Part shown: piece by piece, positions 11,297 to 20,572 of the stretch
How the letters are laid out: each line of letters begins with the position of its first letter
How positions within the stretch are numbered: the stretch's first letter is position 1
Assembly: GCF_900660525.1 (NCBI RefSeq)
Contig: NZ_LR214970.1
Location: 124,001 to 188,000, forward strand
Length of the DNA stretch: 64,000 nt
Source of the DNA: Mycoplasmopsis bovigenitalium
GTDB taxonomy: Bacteria > Bacillota_I > Bacilli_A > Mycoplasmatales > Metamycoplasmataceae
Reading direction: 5' to 3'
The notes under the pieces: generated by a model
What the model was told of the DNA's origin: nothing
The model's database searches: none
The model's input: only the letters and a program-made list of their open reading frames with translations
Made by a program: the position numbers and the translations under genes

Positions 11297-12186
11297 TATC
11301 TCTCCTTAATAATATTTTTAATGTAATTTAAGGTTTTATTACCGATTTCATCGTTATCTAATGCATAATCAATCGTAGCCTCAACAAAACCTTCTATTGA
11401 ACCCAAGTCATATCTTTTGCCTTCAAATTCTACTGCATAAATTTTTTGTTGATATTCATTCATTAGTTTATCAAAAGCATCTACAACTTGAATTTCATTT
11501 TTACCATCATATTCAATTTTCGAAAGAATTTGTAAAATTTCAGGATTGAAAACATAACGTCCTAAAATAGCTTTTTTGCTTGGTGCGTCTTTTAATTCTG
11601 GTTTTTCTACTGCTCCAATAATTTCAAATTCTTTATTGTTTCTTTCGTCTGTGTTTTTAGGATTTACAATACCATATTTGTGAACATTTTCATCAGAAAC
11701 ACTTTGAACACCAAGAATATTTTGTCCTGTTTTGTTGTAAAAATCAATAAGTTGTTTTGTAGCTGGAATTTCTGACTTGATTAAGTCGTCACCTAAAATT
11801 ATTGCGAATGGTTCGTCACCGATTATGTCTTTAGCTTGTGCCAAAGCATGACCTAAACCGTTTTGTTCTTTTTGGTAAATAAATTTTATGTTTGCTATTC
11901 TGTTGGTTTTTTGTACTTTTTCAAGTAGCTTAATTTTATTTTTTGACTTAAGCTCATCTTCTAGAGCATCATTAACTTCAAAAAGCTTGATAATGTCTTT
12001 TTTTCTTTCACTAATTATTAAAATTATTTCATTAATGCCTGAATCTAGTGCTTCATCAACAAGTAAATCAAGAGATGGTCTATTTAAAATTGGAACTAAC
12101 TCTTTGTGCACTATTTTAGTCATAGGTAGAAATCTTGTGCCTCAACCTGCTGCTGGTATTATTAATTTTTTAACTTGTTTAATCAT
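11296..12186 (-). CDS. galU: UTP--glucose-1-phosphate uridylyltransferase
   Basis: GalU makes UDP-glucose for glycolipids or capsule. It is 296 aa. The nucleotide-binding N-terminus reads LIIPAAGWGTRFLPMTK with the Trp encoded by TGA, so the true start is upstream of the first apparent ATG of the longest standard-code frame. Other family motifs are EQNGLGHALAQAK, ILGDDLI, GAVEKPE and a C-terminal RYDLGS. Its Shine-Dalgarno GGAGG lies within the end of the cupin gene, which it overlaps by 8 bp. The lipoprotein gene follows with a 1-bp overlap. Confidence 0.96.
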
Positions 12187-12520
12187 TATTTTCCTCCAAA
12201 TGAATTGCAATTCAAATTGAATCAGTGCTTGTATTTAAAACTTTATGGCGTTGATTTGAATTTATCCTTAAACAATCGCCCTGCTTTAGGTTATATATTT
12301 TATTATTGCTATCTAATATTTTTGCTTCACCTTTTATCAAAAACGCTAACTCAATATTGTTTTCTTCTAGCCAATTTGTTGAGGCATTTTTTGAGTAAAT
12401 AATTTCAACACGATTTTTACCAGAATCAATTATTTTATGAGTATATTCTTCACCATTATTGATATTTAGGGTTTGTAACAATTCTATGAAATTACATTCA
12501 ATATTTATATTAGATTTCAT
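12179..12520 (-). CDS. Cupin-domain protein
   Basis: A 113-aa single-domain protein. The second half (FLIKGEAKILDSNNKIYNL, then a QGDCLRINSNQRHKV stretch) has the glycine-turn and histidine pattern of a small cupin beta-barrel. Residues after 12212 are read through a TGA as Trp. The metal and ligand are unknown. It overlaps galU by 8 bp and is probably the first gene of a cupin-galU-lipoprotein operon, so a role linked to sugar-nucleotide metabolism is possible but only inferred. A TATAAT box 7 nt before the ATG and no Shine-Dalgarno suggest a leaderless start. Confidence 0.75.
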
Positions 12521-12527
12521 AGTTTTA

Positions 12528-12533
12528 ATTATA
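12528..12533 (-). promoter_or_regulatory. -10 box of cupin-galU operon, leaderless-type start
   Basis: TATAAT on minus, 7 nt before the ATG at 12520, with no Shine-Dalgarno. Confidence 0.5.
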
Positions 12534-12592
12534 AATTATTTATCATATAGAAATAAAAAATAAGCTTACGCTTATTGGTCAATTTAATGAAA

Positions 12593-12669
12593 TGGTGCGA
12601 ACGAATGGACTTGAACCATCGACCTCACGATTATCAGTCGTGTGCTCTAACCAGCTGAGCTACGCTCGC
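12593..12669 (-). tRNA. tRNA-Ile (GAU)
   Basis: A 77-nt tRNA with encoded CCA. The acceptor GCGAGCG pairs with CGTTCGC; the D-arm begins TAGCTCAGC; the anticodon loop CTGATAA gives GAU; the T-arm has GGTTCAAGTCC. It lies downstream of rpsI with its own -10 box. Confidence 0.97.
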
Positions 12670-12675
12670 ATATAT

Positions 12676-12699
12676 GTTGCGGCAATATTATACCGCAAC
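12676..12699 (-). promoter_or_regulatory. tRNA-Ile promoter inside a 7-bp inverted repeat
   Basis: GTTGCGG and CCGCAAC form a perfect inverted repeat whose 10-nt centre contains TATAAT (12687-12692 on the complement), 18 nt upstream of the tRNA 5' end. No U-tract follows, so it looks more like a promoter or operator than a terminator for rpsI. Confidence 0.5.
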
Positions 12700-12727
12700 T
12701 TTTTAATTTTGATATAAAAAAATAAAA

Positions 12728-13129
12728 TTAACGTTTTGAGAATTGACGTGAACGACGAGCTTTACGAAGACCAGGTTTTTTACGTTCTTTAACACGTGCA
12801 TCACGAGTTAACATTCCCGCTGGTTTTAATTTAGCTCTGTATGAGTCACTTGCAAGTAATAATGCACGAGAAATTCCTAAACGAATTGCTCCGGCTTGGC
12901 CACTTAGTCCACCACCACGAACATTAACTGTAATGTCAAATGTTCCTTTTGTGTCAGTTAAAACTAGTGGTTGTTCAGCATCTTGAATAAATAAGTCAGA
13001 AGCTAAATATTCTCTTGCGTCACGACGGTTGATAACAAATTTACCTTTTCCAGGTCTTAAGATAACACGAGCTGTAGAACTTTTACGACGTCCTAAACCA
13101 CGATATTCAATAACATTTTTAGTAGCCAT
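12728..13129 (-). CDS. rpsI: 30S ribosomal protein S9
   Basis: 133 aa, full length. The N-terminus contains [14 protein letters not shown] and the C-terminus ends in the conserved basic tail [12 protein letters not shown] that reaches into the P site. It follows rplM by 1 nt, the conserved rplM-rpsI operon order. Confidence 0.99.
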   Translation of the reverse strand: MATKNVIEYRGLGRRKSSTARVILRPGKGKFVINRRDAREYLASDLFIQDAEQPLVLTDTKGTFDITVNVRGGGLSGQAGAIRLGISRALLLASDSYRAKLKPAGMLTRDARVKERKKPGLRKARRSRQFSKR

Positions 13130-13130
13130 A

Positions 13131-13565
13131 TTATTTTACCTCTAGACTTTCTGGTTGTTGTGCAGCGTGCTTGTGTTCTGGGCCTGCATAAACAAATAGG
13201 TTTTTAATTTGTTTGTTACCTAATTTTGTATGAGGTAACATACCGGCAACTGCTTTTTGAACTAATGCAGTTGGTTTTTTAACTCTTAATTTTCCGGCAG
13301 TAATACTTTTTAGCCCACCTGGGTAACCTGAGTGGTGGTAGTAAATTTTATCTTCTTCTTTATTTGCTGTAAGTACAACTTTTTCAGCATTTATAACAAT
13401 TACATAATCACCCATGTCAGCATTAGGGGTAAATGTTGGTTTGTTTTTTCCTCTTAGAATTGATGCCACTGTAGCAGCTAGACGACCTAAAACTTGTCCT
13501 TCTGCATCAACAACGTATCATTTTTTGTTTGCGTTTTCTCTATTAACAATAGTTGTTTGTCTCAT
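13131..13565 (-). CDS. rplM: 50S ribosomal protein L13
   Basis: 144 aa, starting [20 protein letters not shown], where the Trp is TGA-encoded. The stretch [18 protein letters not shown] and the later MLPHTKLG are L13 hallmarks. It is the first gene of the rplM-rpsI operon with the Shine-Dalgarno GGAGAAAAC. A structured leader precedes it (13600-13685). Confidence 0.99.
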
Positions 13566-13599
13566 TGTTTTCTCCTCAATTTTTACTTTAGCAATGCTA

Positions 13600-13685
13600 A
13601 ATCGTTAACGGGATTTTTTTACTGGATTTTTATTCGTCGAACCGAATATTATATCGTTTGAGCGACACAGCTCAATCGGTATAAA
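13600..13685 (-). promoter_or_regulatory. Structured 5' leader of rplM-rpsI (candidate autoregulatory element)
   Basis: Two perfect hairpins precede rplM. TTGAGC-N6-GCTCAA spans 13658-13675 and TATTCG-N6-CGAATA spans 13631-13648, a marked concentration of GC-containing stems in an otherwise AT-rich gap. Leaders of L13-S9 operons that bind L13 are known in Firmicutes; that this one works that way is inferred. Confidence 0.5.
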
Positions 13686-13767
13686 TTAACTATACAATAA
13701 AATATTAAATATAGAAGAAGAAAATTGAATTTTTTTTGCAAATAAATGGCAGTTTTCAATTTTGCAA

Positions 13768-13773
13768 TAAAAT
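13768..13773 (+). promoter_or_regulatory. -10 box of sufS operon, leaderless-type start
   Basis: TAAAAT lies 6 nt before the ATG at 13780; no Shine-Dalgarno. Confidence 0.5.
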
Positions 13774-13779
13774 TAAGTT

Positions 13780-14937
13780 ATGAAACACCTTCGCAATCAA
13801 TTTCCAATGGCTAAAAAAATTGTTTATTTAGACAGTGCTGCACTGGTTTTAAAGCCAAATGATGCAATTAAAGCGGTGAATAATTTTTATAAAAATTACT
13901 CAGTAAGTGTTAGAACATCTAATTCGCCACTTGGAATAAAAAATGATTTACTAATTAAAAATCTTCGTCAAAAAGTTTCGAAACTTTTATTGACAAATTT
14001 AGAGGAAACATCAATAATTTTTACAAGCGGAACTACAGCTTCTTTAAATAATTTCGCCCAAATGTATTCAAATTCTATTGAAAAAGGTGATGAGATTTTA
14101 TTATCTGCACATAATCATTCTTCAAACTTTATTCCTTGAATAGAAGTTGCTAAATTAAAAAATGCAACAATAAAAGTTTCGCAAAATATCATTGAGGATA
14201 TTAATAAAAATACGAAAATTATTGCACTTAGCCAAATAACAAATAATTTTCATATCGATTTTGATTTAAATGAAATTTATGCAAAAGCTCAAAAATATAA
14301 TGCCATTGTTGTAAATGACGCTGCACAAGCGATAGTTAATGAACAAGTGTCGATGCAAAATGCTGATGTTGTTGCGTTTAGCGCAAATAAATTTTATGGG
14401 CCTACGGGAGTTGGGGTTTTAGCAGTCAAAAATAATTTACTTAAAAAACTATCTCCTAATATTTATGGCGGTGGTTCAGTTTTAGGGATTGCTAAAGATT
14501 GTAATTGAATCCAAAACAACTCTATTGAAGGATTTGAACCTGGCACTGCAAACTTTGCTGGTTTACATATGTTTGATGCAGCTTTAACATTTTTTAATCA
14601 AAATATTGGTTATGAAAAGACAAATAAAATAATTAGAGATTTGTCTAATTACACTCATAAAATATTGAAAAAAGTAAAAAATATTGAAGTGTATTCTAAA
14701 CCAGGCGATCACATTGTTTTATTTAATATTAAGCAGCATGATTCACACGATGTTGCGCATTATTTAGGTACTCAAAATATTTATGTTCGCTCCGGTGTTT
14801 TCTGTGCTCATTATTTAAAAAATATATATAATGAGAATTCGTATGTAAGAGTATCTTTAGGAATATATAATAATAAAAAAGATATCAAAAGACTTGTTGA
14901 AGCTTTAAATAATGGAGGTGATTTCATTGTCATATAA
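13780..14937 (+). CDS. sufS: Cysteine desulfurase, SufS-like
   Basis: A 385-aa class V aminotransferase-fold PLP enzyme that takes sulfur from cysteine for Fe-S clusters or tRNA thiolation. The PLP lysine lies in SANKFYGPTG (K204) and the catalytic cysteine in VRSGVFCAHYL (C342), both as in group II (SufS-type) desulfurases. Two TGA codons (14137-14139 and near 14507) are Trp. It is the first gene of an operon with sufU, its usual partner, and its end overlaps the sufU start. Confidence 0.92.
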
Positions 14938-15349
14938 TCAAAATCAAAGAAGAGAAATTATAATGTCTCATTATGTGAATCCAATTAACAAAAAAGAATT
15001 AAATGGGGAATATTTTGAAAAACATGGTCAAGCCTGCGCTGATTATTTGAAATTTAATTTTTCAATAAAGGATGATAAAGTTGTTGACTTATTTTTCGAA
15101 GGCAAGGGTTGTGCATTTATGATTGCTTCAACCGACATATTCATCGAGTTAGTGAATGGTAGAAAAATTTCCGAAATCATTGAAATAATAAACGTTTATG
15201 AAAATTTTTTAAGTAATGGCGGAGATGATAAAATTGAAGAAAAATTAGGTAAATTATCTATTTTTAAAAATGTATTAGACCATCCGAACCGCTTTTATTG
15301 TGCAACTATGATGTCAAGCGTTTTAAAAGAAAAGATTGTTAATGAGTAA
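14927..15349 (+). CDS. sufU: SufU-type sulfur transfer / Fe-S assembly protein
   Basis: A 140-aa protein that accepts persulfide from SufS through a zinc site. The ligand pattern of SufU is visible: CAD (C37, D39), GKGC (C62) and RFYC (C125). The start chosen is TTG at 14927, because the perfect Shine-Dalgarno GGAGG at 14914-14918 lies 8 nt upstream; the in-frame ATG at 14912 would itself overlap that Shine-Dalgarno. It overlaps sufS by 11 bp, and its stop overlaps the dinB start. Confidence 0.88.
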   Translation: MSYNQNQRREIIMSHYVNPINKKELNGEYFEKHGQACADYLKFNFSIKDDKVVDLFFEGKGCAFMIASTDIFIELVNGRKISEIIEIINVYENFLSNGGDDKIEEKLGKLSIFKNVLDHPNRFYCATMMSSVLKEKIVNE

Positions 15350-16577
15350 AATAATTTTTCATATTGATTTTGATTCATACTTCGCAAGCGCGCACAGAGT
15401 TTTAAATCCTCAATATGACGGAAAACCAATTGCAATTAGTAATAAAAAATTAAAAAGATCTATTGCCTCTTCAATCAGTTATGAATTAAAAAATAAGGGA
15501 GCTAAAACAGGTTGGCCTATTTATAAGATATTAGAAGTTGAGCCAAACACAATATTTATTGAACCCAATTTTGATCTTTATATAAATTTATCTAACAAAA
15601 TATTCGATTTTTTGGCGGAAAATTATTCAAAAAATATCGAAGTATATTCAATTGACGAATGCTGAATGGATGTTAGTGATATTTGCAATGAAGATAATGC
15701 GGTTTTACTTGCTAAAAAAATGCAATTAGAAATTAAAAATAAGTTTAGAATACCAATATCAATTGGAATTTCACATAACAAATTTATGGCCAAAATGACA
15801 ACAGGTTTGGCAAAACCTTTTGGAATTATGTACACAAAATTCAATGATATACCAACCAAAATTTGACCTTTGGATATAAGCGAATATTTCGGAATAGGAA
15901 AATCAACCGCTCGAAAACTTAAAGATATCGGCATAACTACCATTGGAAAACTGGCATCATCAAATAAATTTGACCATGATTTATTCAATATTTGAAGATC
16001 TCAAACTATTTTTTTTATAAACCAGTCGCGAGGCATAAGTTCAGATAATTTAAATTATGAACACAATGACTTAAAATCAATTTCTAACGAGTTAACTTTT
16101 ATGTCAATTGATCTTGACGAGCGAGACCAAATTTACAAAATTATCTATAATTTGTGTCAAAAAGTTGCATTAAGAGCCTACAATCGCAATGCATTAGGAT
16201 ATGTTATTACTGTTTCAGTTCGCTCAACAAATAGAGTTTGAACAAGAAAACAAATAACACTTGATTATCCAACAAATGATTTAAATTTTATTTATGAAAA
16301 AGCTAGAATTCTTTTTAATCAATTATTTAATGAAGAATATATACGTGGAGTTGGGGTTAAACTTTCAAGACTTGTAAATGAGTTTGATGTTTCTAAAAAA
16401 ATTAGCTTATTTGAAGATGAAAATATTGACAATTCTAATAAATTAAAAAATATAATAAAAGATATAAATTCAAAAATGAATAAAAAAGTTATTAAAACTG
16501 GTGATGAATTTGTTAGAAATAAAACTAAGGAAAACATTCAAAATAGATATCTTAGCGAAGATATGAAAAAGGGGTAA
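15342..16577 (+). CDS. dinB: DNA polymerase IV (Y-family)
   Basis: 411 aa. This is a translesion polymerase. The N-terminus IIFHIDFDSYFASAHRVLNP carries the first metal ligand, and VYSIDECWMDVSD the SIDE-type catalytic acidic pair, with its Trp encoded by TGA at 15663. Thumb and little-finger regions follow (SIGISHNKFMAK, GIGKSTARKL). The ATG at 15342 overlaps the sufU stop; an in-frame TTG at 15336 is rejected. It sits in an operon with sulfur-transfer and NAD genes; no regulatory link is visible. Confidence 0.93.
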
Positions 16578-16580
16578 AAA

Positions 16581-17675
16581 ATGAGAATAGCTTTGTTTGG
16601 GGGTAGCTTTAATCCAATTCATAATGGCCATATAAAAATTGCCCAATTTGCCTATAATGAATTGAAATTAGACAAATTAATATTTATTCCAGCAGCAACA
16701 AACCCATTTAAAAAGAAGCAAAAAAATGAATCATCAGAGCACAGAATAAATATGATTAAATTAGCAATAAGTAGTTGTGGTGAAAATTTTGAAGTTTCGG
16801 AATTCGAAACAAAAAAAGGTGGAATCAGCTACACTTATGAAACAATTAGATATTTTAAAAACAAACATCCTAAAGATGAATTATTCTTTATCTTAGGTTC
16901 TGATTGTTTACCTACGTTGCATAAGTGAGAATTCATCGAAGAAATGACACAATCTGCACAGTTTGTTGCATTTAAGCGTTCAACTAAAATCGATAAAAAT
17001 AATGTTAAAAAATTTAAAATTTTAACCTTAAAAAACCCAATTTATGAAGAATCTTCAACATCAGTTAGAAGAGGAAATTTAAGTTACACTAATGAAAATG
17101 TTAATAAATATATTGGTGAAAATAAACTTTATGCAAAAGAAATAATACACTCGATTTTAAGTGCTTTAAGAGCAAAACATTCTGTTGCTGCTGCTGAATT
17201 TGCTGGAAAACTTGCAAAAGTGCATGGACTGAGCTATAATCAAGGATATTATGCTGGTTTATTTCATGATATTTGTAAGGAAGTTCCTGAAGAAAATGCA
17301 AGGGAATTTATCAGTAGTTTTGGTCTAAACGGGTTTGATAAACAAATCTATCCTCGTCATAAACTTCATCAAGTGTGTGGTTCACTATGGGTTGAACACA
17401 TTTATAGGATCAATGATCTAGATATAATTCAAGCAATCAAAGTTCATACAACACTAGATCTTAATTTGACTGTCTTGGATAAAATTTTATTTATTGCAGA
17501 TAAAATTTGTGATGGCAGAGCTTTTAAAGGTGTTCAAAAGTTGAGAAAACTTTGTCTTGAAGACCTTGAATTAGGGTTTAAAGAAGTTGTTAAAACTAAC
17601 TACGAATATAATTTAGATAAAGGTGTTGTTTTTGACGAAAATCAATTAGAAATATATAAAAAATGGATGAATTAG
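16581..17675 (+). CDS. nadD: NadD-YqeK fusion: nicotinate-nucleotide adenylyltransferase plus HD-domain phosphohydrolase
   Basis: 364 aa, two domains. Residues 1-190 are NadD: GGSFNPIHNGH contains the HxGH nucleotidyltransferase motif, and STSVRRG the ISSTxIR-like motif. Residues 195-364 form an HD hydrolase like YqeK (Ap4A-cleaving in Firmicutes): KHSVAAAEFA, LFHDICKE and IQAIKVHTT with a DKILFIADKICDGR stretch. The two are separate adjacent genes in Bacillus and are fused in several mycoplasmas. The TGA at 16926 is Trp. It starts 3 nt after dinB, and rluB follows with 1 nt between. Confidence 0.93.
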
Positions 17676-17676
17676 T

Positions 17677-18405
17677 ATGGTAAATGAAAGAATTCAAAAA
17701 TTAATAGCGCAATCTGGCAAATACTCTCGAAGAGAAGCTGAAAAATTGATTGAAAATGGCAAGGTTAGAGTGAATGGAAAGGTTGCACAACTTGGAGATA
17801 AAGCAACTATAAACGATGCAATTTATGTCAATAATAAAAAAATAGATTTAGTGAATAATAAATTAGTTTACTATGTTCTAAATAAACCAAAAAAAACAAT
17901 AACTAGCCTTAAAGACCAATTTAATCGTCAAACCGTTGTTGATTTAGTGCCTAATGATTATAGAGTTGTTCCAGTTGGCAGACTAGATTACAATACAACT
18001 GGTACCTTGATTTTAACTAATGATTTAGAAATTGTTAATAAACTAACTCATCCAAAGTATGAAATTCCTAGAACATATCGTGCAAGAATTGATGAACCTC
18101 TAACACTAAAACAATTTAACCAATTGAATTCAGGAATAGTTGTAAACGGTAAAATATCAAATCAAATAGTTGACCAAATAGAAAACAAAAGTTACCTTGT
18201 TACATTGAATGTCGGTTCATACCATCATGTTAAAAAACTTTTTGAAGCATTAGGTAGAAAAGTAATAAATCTTAAAAGAGTTAGTTATGCTAATATAAAT
18301 GTAGAGACAATGCCAGAAGGCACTTACCGAGACTTAACATTTAAAGAATTAAAAGACCTAAAAAATATAATTAGGTTACAAGAAGAAAAGTTATCAAAAA
18401 AATAA
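17677..18405 (+). CDS. rluB: 23S rRNA pseudouridine synthase, RluB/RsuA family
   Basis: 242 aa. An N-terminal S4 RNA-binding domain (ERIQKLIAQSGKYSRREAE) is followed by the catalytic PVGRLDYNTTGTLILTND, whose Asp in GRLD is the nucleophile. It is the last gene of the suf-dinB-nadD operon. RluB (modifying helix 80/88 of 23S rRNA) is more likely than RsuA by sequence feel, but the target base is inferred. Confidence 0.9.
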   Translation: MVNERIQKLIAQSGKYSRREAEKLIENGKVRVNGKVAQLGDKATINDAIYVNNKKIDLVNNKLVYYVLNKPKKTITSLKDQFNRQTVVDLVPNDYRVVPVGRLDYNTTGTLILTNDLEIVNKLTHPKYEIPRTYRARIDEPLTLKQFNQLNSGIVVNGKISNQIVDQIENKSYLVTLNVGSYHHVKKLFEALGRKVINLKRVSYANINVETMPEGTYRDLTFKELKDLKNIIRLQEEKLSKK

Positions 18406-18425
18406 AGCGATTGCTTTATTTTTTT
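18396..18425. terminator. Bidirectional terminator between rluB and nrnA
   Basis: AATAAAGC-GATT-GCTTTATT is flanked by A5 and T5, so it works for both convergent genes. It contains the nrnA stop codon. Confidence 0.85.
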
Positions 18426-19333
18426 GCGTTAATTATCTCAAGAACATTTTTTACTTCTTCAATTGAATTTAGAATAAATCCGGAAGAATTATGGTGCCCA
18501 CCTCCGCCAAATATTTTAGCAATTTCATTGACATCAAAGCTTGATGTTGACCTAATTGAACAACGGTATAATCCTCTTTTATCTTTAAGAACAGCTAAAT
18601 TAACTTCTGAATTTGATATATTTAAAAATTGATTAACTAAAGGTCTTACTATATCATTTGAAATGATTTTTTCACTAATAATGTAACTTACAATTCCCTC
18701 AGTTTTAATTGTTGAAATAGTATTATGGATTATTTGCTTTTCTTCGTTATTTAATTTAATGCTGTTAATTGCTTTTTTATAATCAACACCTTTTGTCATA
18801 ATTCAGGACATAACATCAAATGTTTTTGAACTTATATTTCGCTCAGTGAAATTATTTGTGTCTGTTAATATTGCAATGGTCATGGCTTGTAAAGCTAATT
18901 GATTAACTTTTAAATTTAACTCAATAACCATTTCTGCCAACAATTGACCAGTGGCGGGCCAATAATCACCTCCAATCCCAAACATAAATTGGTCTTCCTC
19001 AGGGTGATGATCAAATTTTAATGAATGAATAGGTTCAACTCTTTGATCGAAAACTCGTTTTTTATTGCAAGTATCAACCACAATTTTTAATGATTTATCA
19101 AAAAAATCTTTATCCACTAAGTCCAATTTATTTGGGAATAAAAATTCAAGATTCCGCGGACAATCCCCTCCTGATATTTCCACTTGTTTTGTTTTTTTGC
19201 TATTTAGTAAAATTATTTCCCTTAGCGCAATCGACGATCCAATAGTATCGCCATCTGGGTTTTTGTGAGTGAGCAATGTTATATATTCATTTTCAAGTAT
19301 GTATTGTCAAAATTGAGTAAATTTTTGTTTCAT
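18416..19333 (-). CDS. nrnA: DHH-family nanoRNase / pAp phosphatase
   Basis: 305 aa. It degrades 2-5 nt RNAs and/or 3'-phosphoadenosine 5'-phosphate. The DHH domain is shown by LTHKNPDGDTIGSS, the DHHPE motif and ILTDTNNF; the DHHA1 domain by IFGGGGHHNSSG near the C-terminus. Two Trp codons are TGA. There is no Shine-Dalgarno; TATAAT is 6 nt before the ATG. Mycoplasmas usually carry one to three such paralogues, so NrnA versus another DHH phosphoesterase is not certain. Confidence 0.88.
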
Positions 19334-19339
19334 ATAATA

Positions 19340-19345
19340 ATTATA
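19340..19345 (-). promoter_or_regulatory. -10 box of nrnA, leaderless-type start
   Basis: TATAAT on minus, 6 nt before the ATG at 19333; no Shine-Dalgarno. Confidence 0.55.
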
Positions 19346-19460
19346 AATTAAGTATTTTGAATTAATTTTTTTATTTATTTTCCCAATTCAATAGTAAAGT
19401 CTATTCAAAAAAATATTTTTTTATAAATATATAAATATTTATCTTAGTTTATAATTTCTT

Positions 19461-19570
19461 ATGCAATACATAAAGACAGTAACTGTGAAAGCTTAATTTG
19501 TTACCGAGTGTATATTCTACATTGTCATTTAATCATTAGGTATTGCATTATTAATTATGAAAGGGGGGAC
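19461..19570 (+). promoter_or_regulatory. Ribosomal L10 leader
   Basis: A structured leader precedes rplJ. TGCAATA (19462-19468) pairs with TATTGCA (19541-19547) to close the element, and an internal ACAGT-A-ACTGT stem and GTAAC...GTTAC pairing are present. Layout and position match the L10 leader, to which the L10/L12 complex binds to repress its own operon. Homology is judged by eye. Confidence 0.7.
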
Positions 19571-19576
19571 ACCTTT

Positions 19577-20080
19577 ATGCAATTTAAAGAATCAAAATTT
19601 AAATTAGCTAAAAAAGAACTAAGCAAAGAAATAGCTTCTAAGTTATCAAAAGCTAAAGCACTTGTTGTTGCTGAGTATCGTGGTTTAACAGTTCAAGATT
19701 TAACACAATTACGTGTTGAAGCTAAAAAAGTTGGCATCGAACTAGTTGTTTTCAAAAACCGTATTGTTAAGTATGCGCTTGAAGGCACAGGTTATGAAGC
19801 ACTAGCTGACCACTTAGTAGGACCAAACATTTTTGCATTTAGCAACGAAGATGAGTTAGCTGCTGCTAAAGTTCTACACAAATTTGCTAAAACAAATAAA
19901 TTATTAGTATTAAAAGCTGGTATCTTTGAAGGCAAAGTTATTGATGCTAAAGGAGTTGCTGAGGTTGCTACTTTACCAAACTATGAAGAAGCACTTGGAA
20001 TTCTTGCACGTTCACTTATCGCGCCTTTACAACAACTATCCCTTTCTTTAAAACTTTACAGTGAAAAAGAAAGTGAATAA
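19577..20080 (+). CDS. rplJ: 50S ribosomal protein L10
   Basis: 167 aa. The base of the L7/L12 stalk. Conserved stretches are AKALVVAEYRGLTVQDLTQL and VFKNRIVKYAL. The start at 19577 is supported by the very strong Shine-Dalgarno AAGGGGGGA 8 nt upstream; a longer in-frame reading from 19508 would translate the regulatory leader and is rejected. It is first in the rplJ-rplL operon. Confidence 0.98.
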   Translation: MQFKESKFKLAKKELSKEIASKLSKAKALVVAEYRGLTVQDLTQLRVEAKKVGIELVVFKNRIVKYALEGTGYEALADHLVGPNIFAFSNEDELAAAKVLHKFAKTNKLLVLKAGIFEGKVIDAKGVAEVATLPNYEEALGILARSLIAPLQQLSLSLKLYSEKESE

Positions 20081-20114
20081 TTAATTTAAATTAATAATTG
20101 AAAGGAAAAATATT

Positions 20115-20486
20115 ATGGCTAAATTAGAAAAAGACACATTTATTTCTGCTTTAAAAGAAATGTCAATTAAAGAAGTTATGGAATTAGTTGAAGCAATGAA
20201 AGAAGAATTTGGAATTGACCCATCAGCTGTTGCTGTTGCCGCTGCTCCTGCTGCTGCTGAAGCTTCTGAAGAAAAATCAACTGTAAACGTTGTTATTACA
20301 GCTGACAATGGTAAAAAATTAGCTATTGTTAAAGTTGTTAAAGAAACTTTAGGATTAGCTCTAATGGATGCAAACAAATTAGTTTCTGCACTTCCAGCAA
20401 CTGTTAAAGAAAATGTTTCAAAAAACGAAGCTGAAGAACTTAAAGCAAAACTAACTGAAGCTGGTGCTACAGTAGAATTCAAATAA
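20115..20486 (+). CDS. rplL: 50S ribosomal protein L7/L12
   Basis: 123 aa. The N-terminal dimerisation domain is followed by the alanine-rich hinge ([11 protein letters not shown]) and a C-terminal factor-binding domain ([10 protein letters not shown]...[11 protein letters not shown]). Shine-Dalgarno GAAAGGAA. It lies 34 nt after rplJ. Confidence 0.99.
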   Translation: MAKLEKDTFISALKEMSIKEVMELVEAMKEEFGIDPSAVAVAAAPAAAEASEEKSTVNVVITADNGKKLAIVKVVKETLGLALMDANKLVSALPATVKENVSKNEAEELKAKLTEAGATVEFK

Positions 20487-20503
20487 TTTCATTATCAATA
20501 ATC

Positions 20504-20530
20504 AATCTCGCTTGTCGAGATTTTTATTTT
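20504..20530 (+). terminator. Terminator after rplL
   Basis: AATCTCG-CTTGT-CGAGATT is followed by TTTATTTT. Confidence 0.85.
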
Positions 20531-20559
20531 TTAAAATATTGATTTTAATTTTATTTCTA

Positions 20560-20565
20560 TAAAAT
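20560..20565 (+). promoter_or_regulatory. -10 box of the transglutaminase-LRR lipoprotein gene
   Basis: TAAAAT lies 7 nt before the ATG at 20573; no Shine-Dalgarno. Confidence 0.5.
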
Positions 20566-20572
20566 AAATAAT

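Noticed and set aside
15336..15341. TTG at 15336 as dinB start
   Set aside because: The ATG two codons later gives the conserved N-terminus, and the extra residues match nothing.
19508..19576. Longer N-terminus for ribosomal protein L10
   Set aside because: This segment is the structured L10 leader, and a very strong Shine-Dalgarno supports the ATG at 19577.
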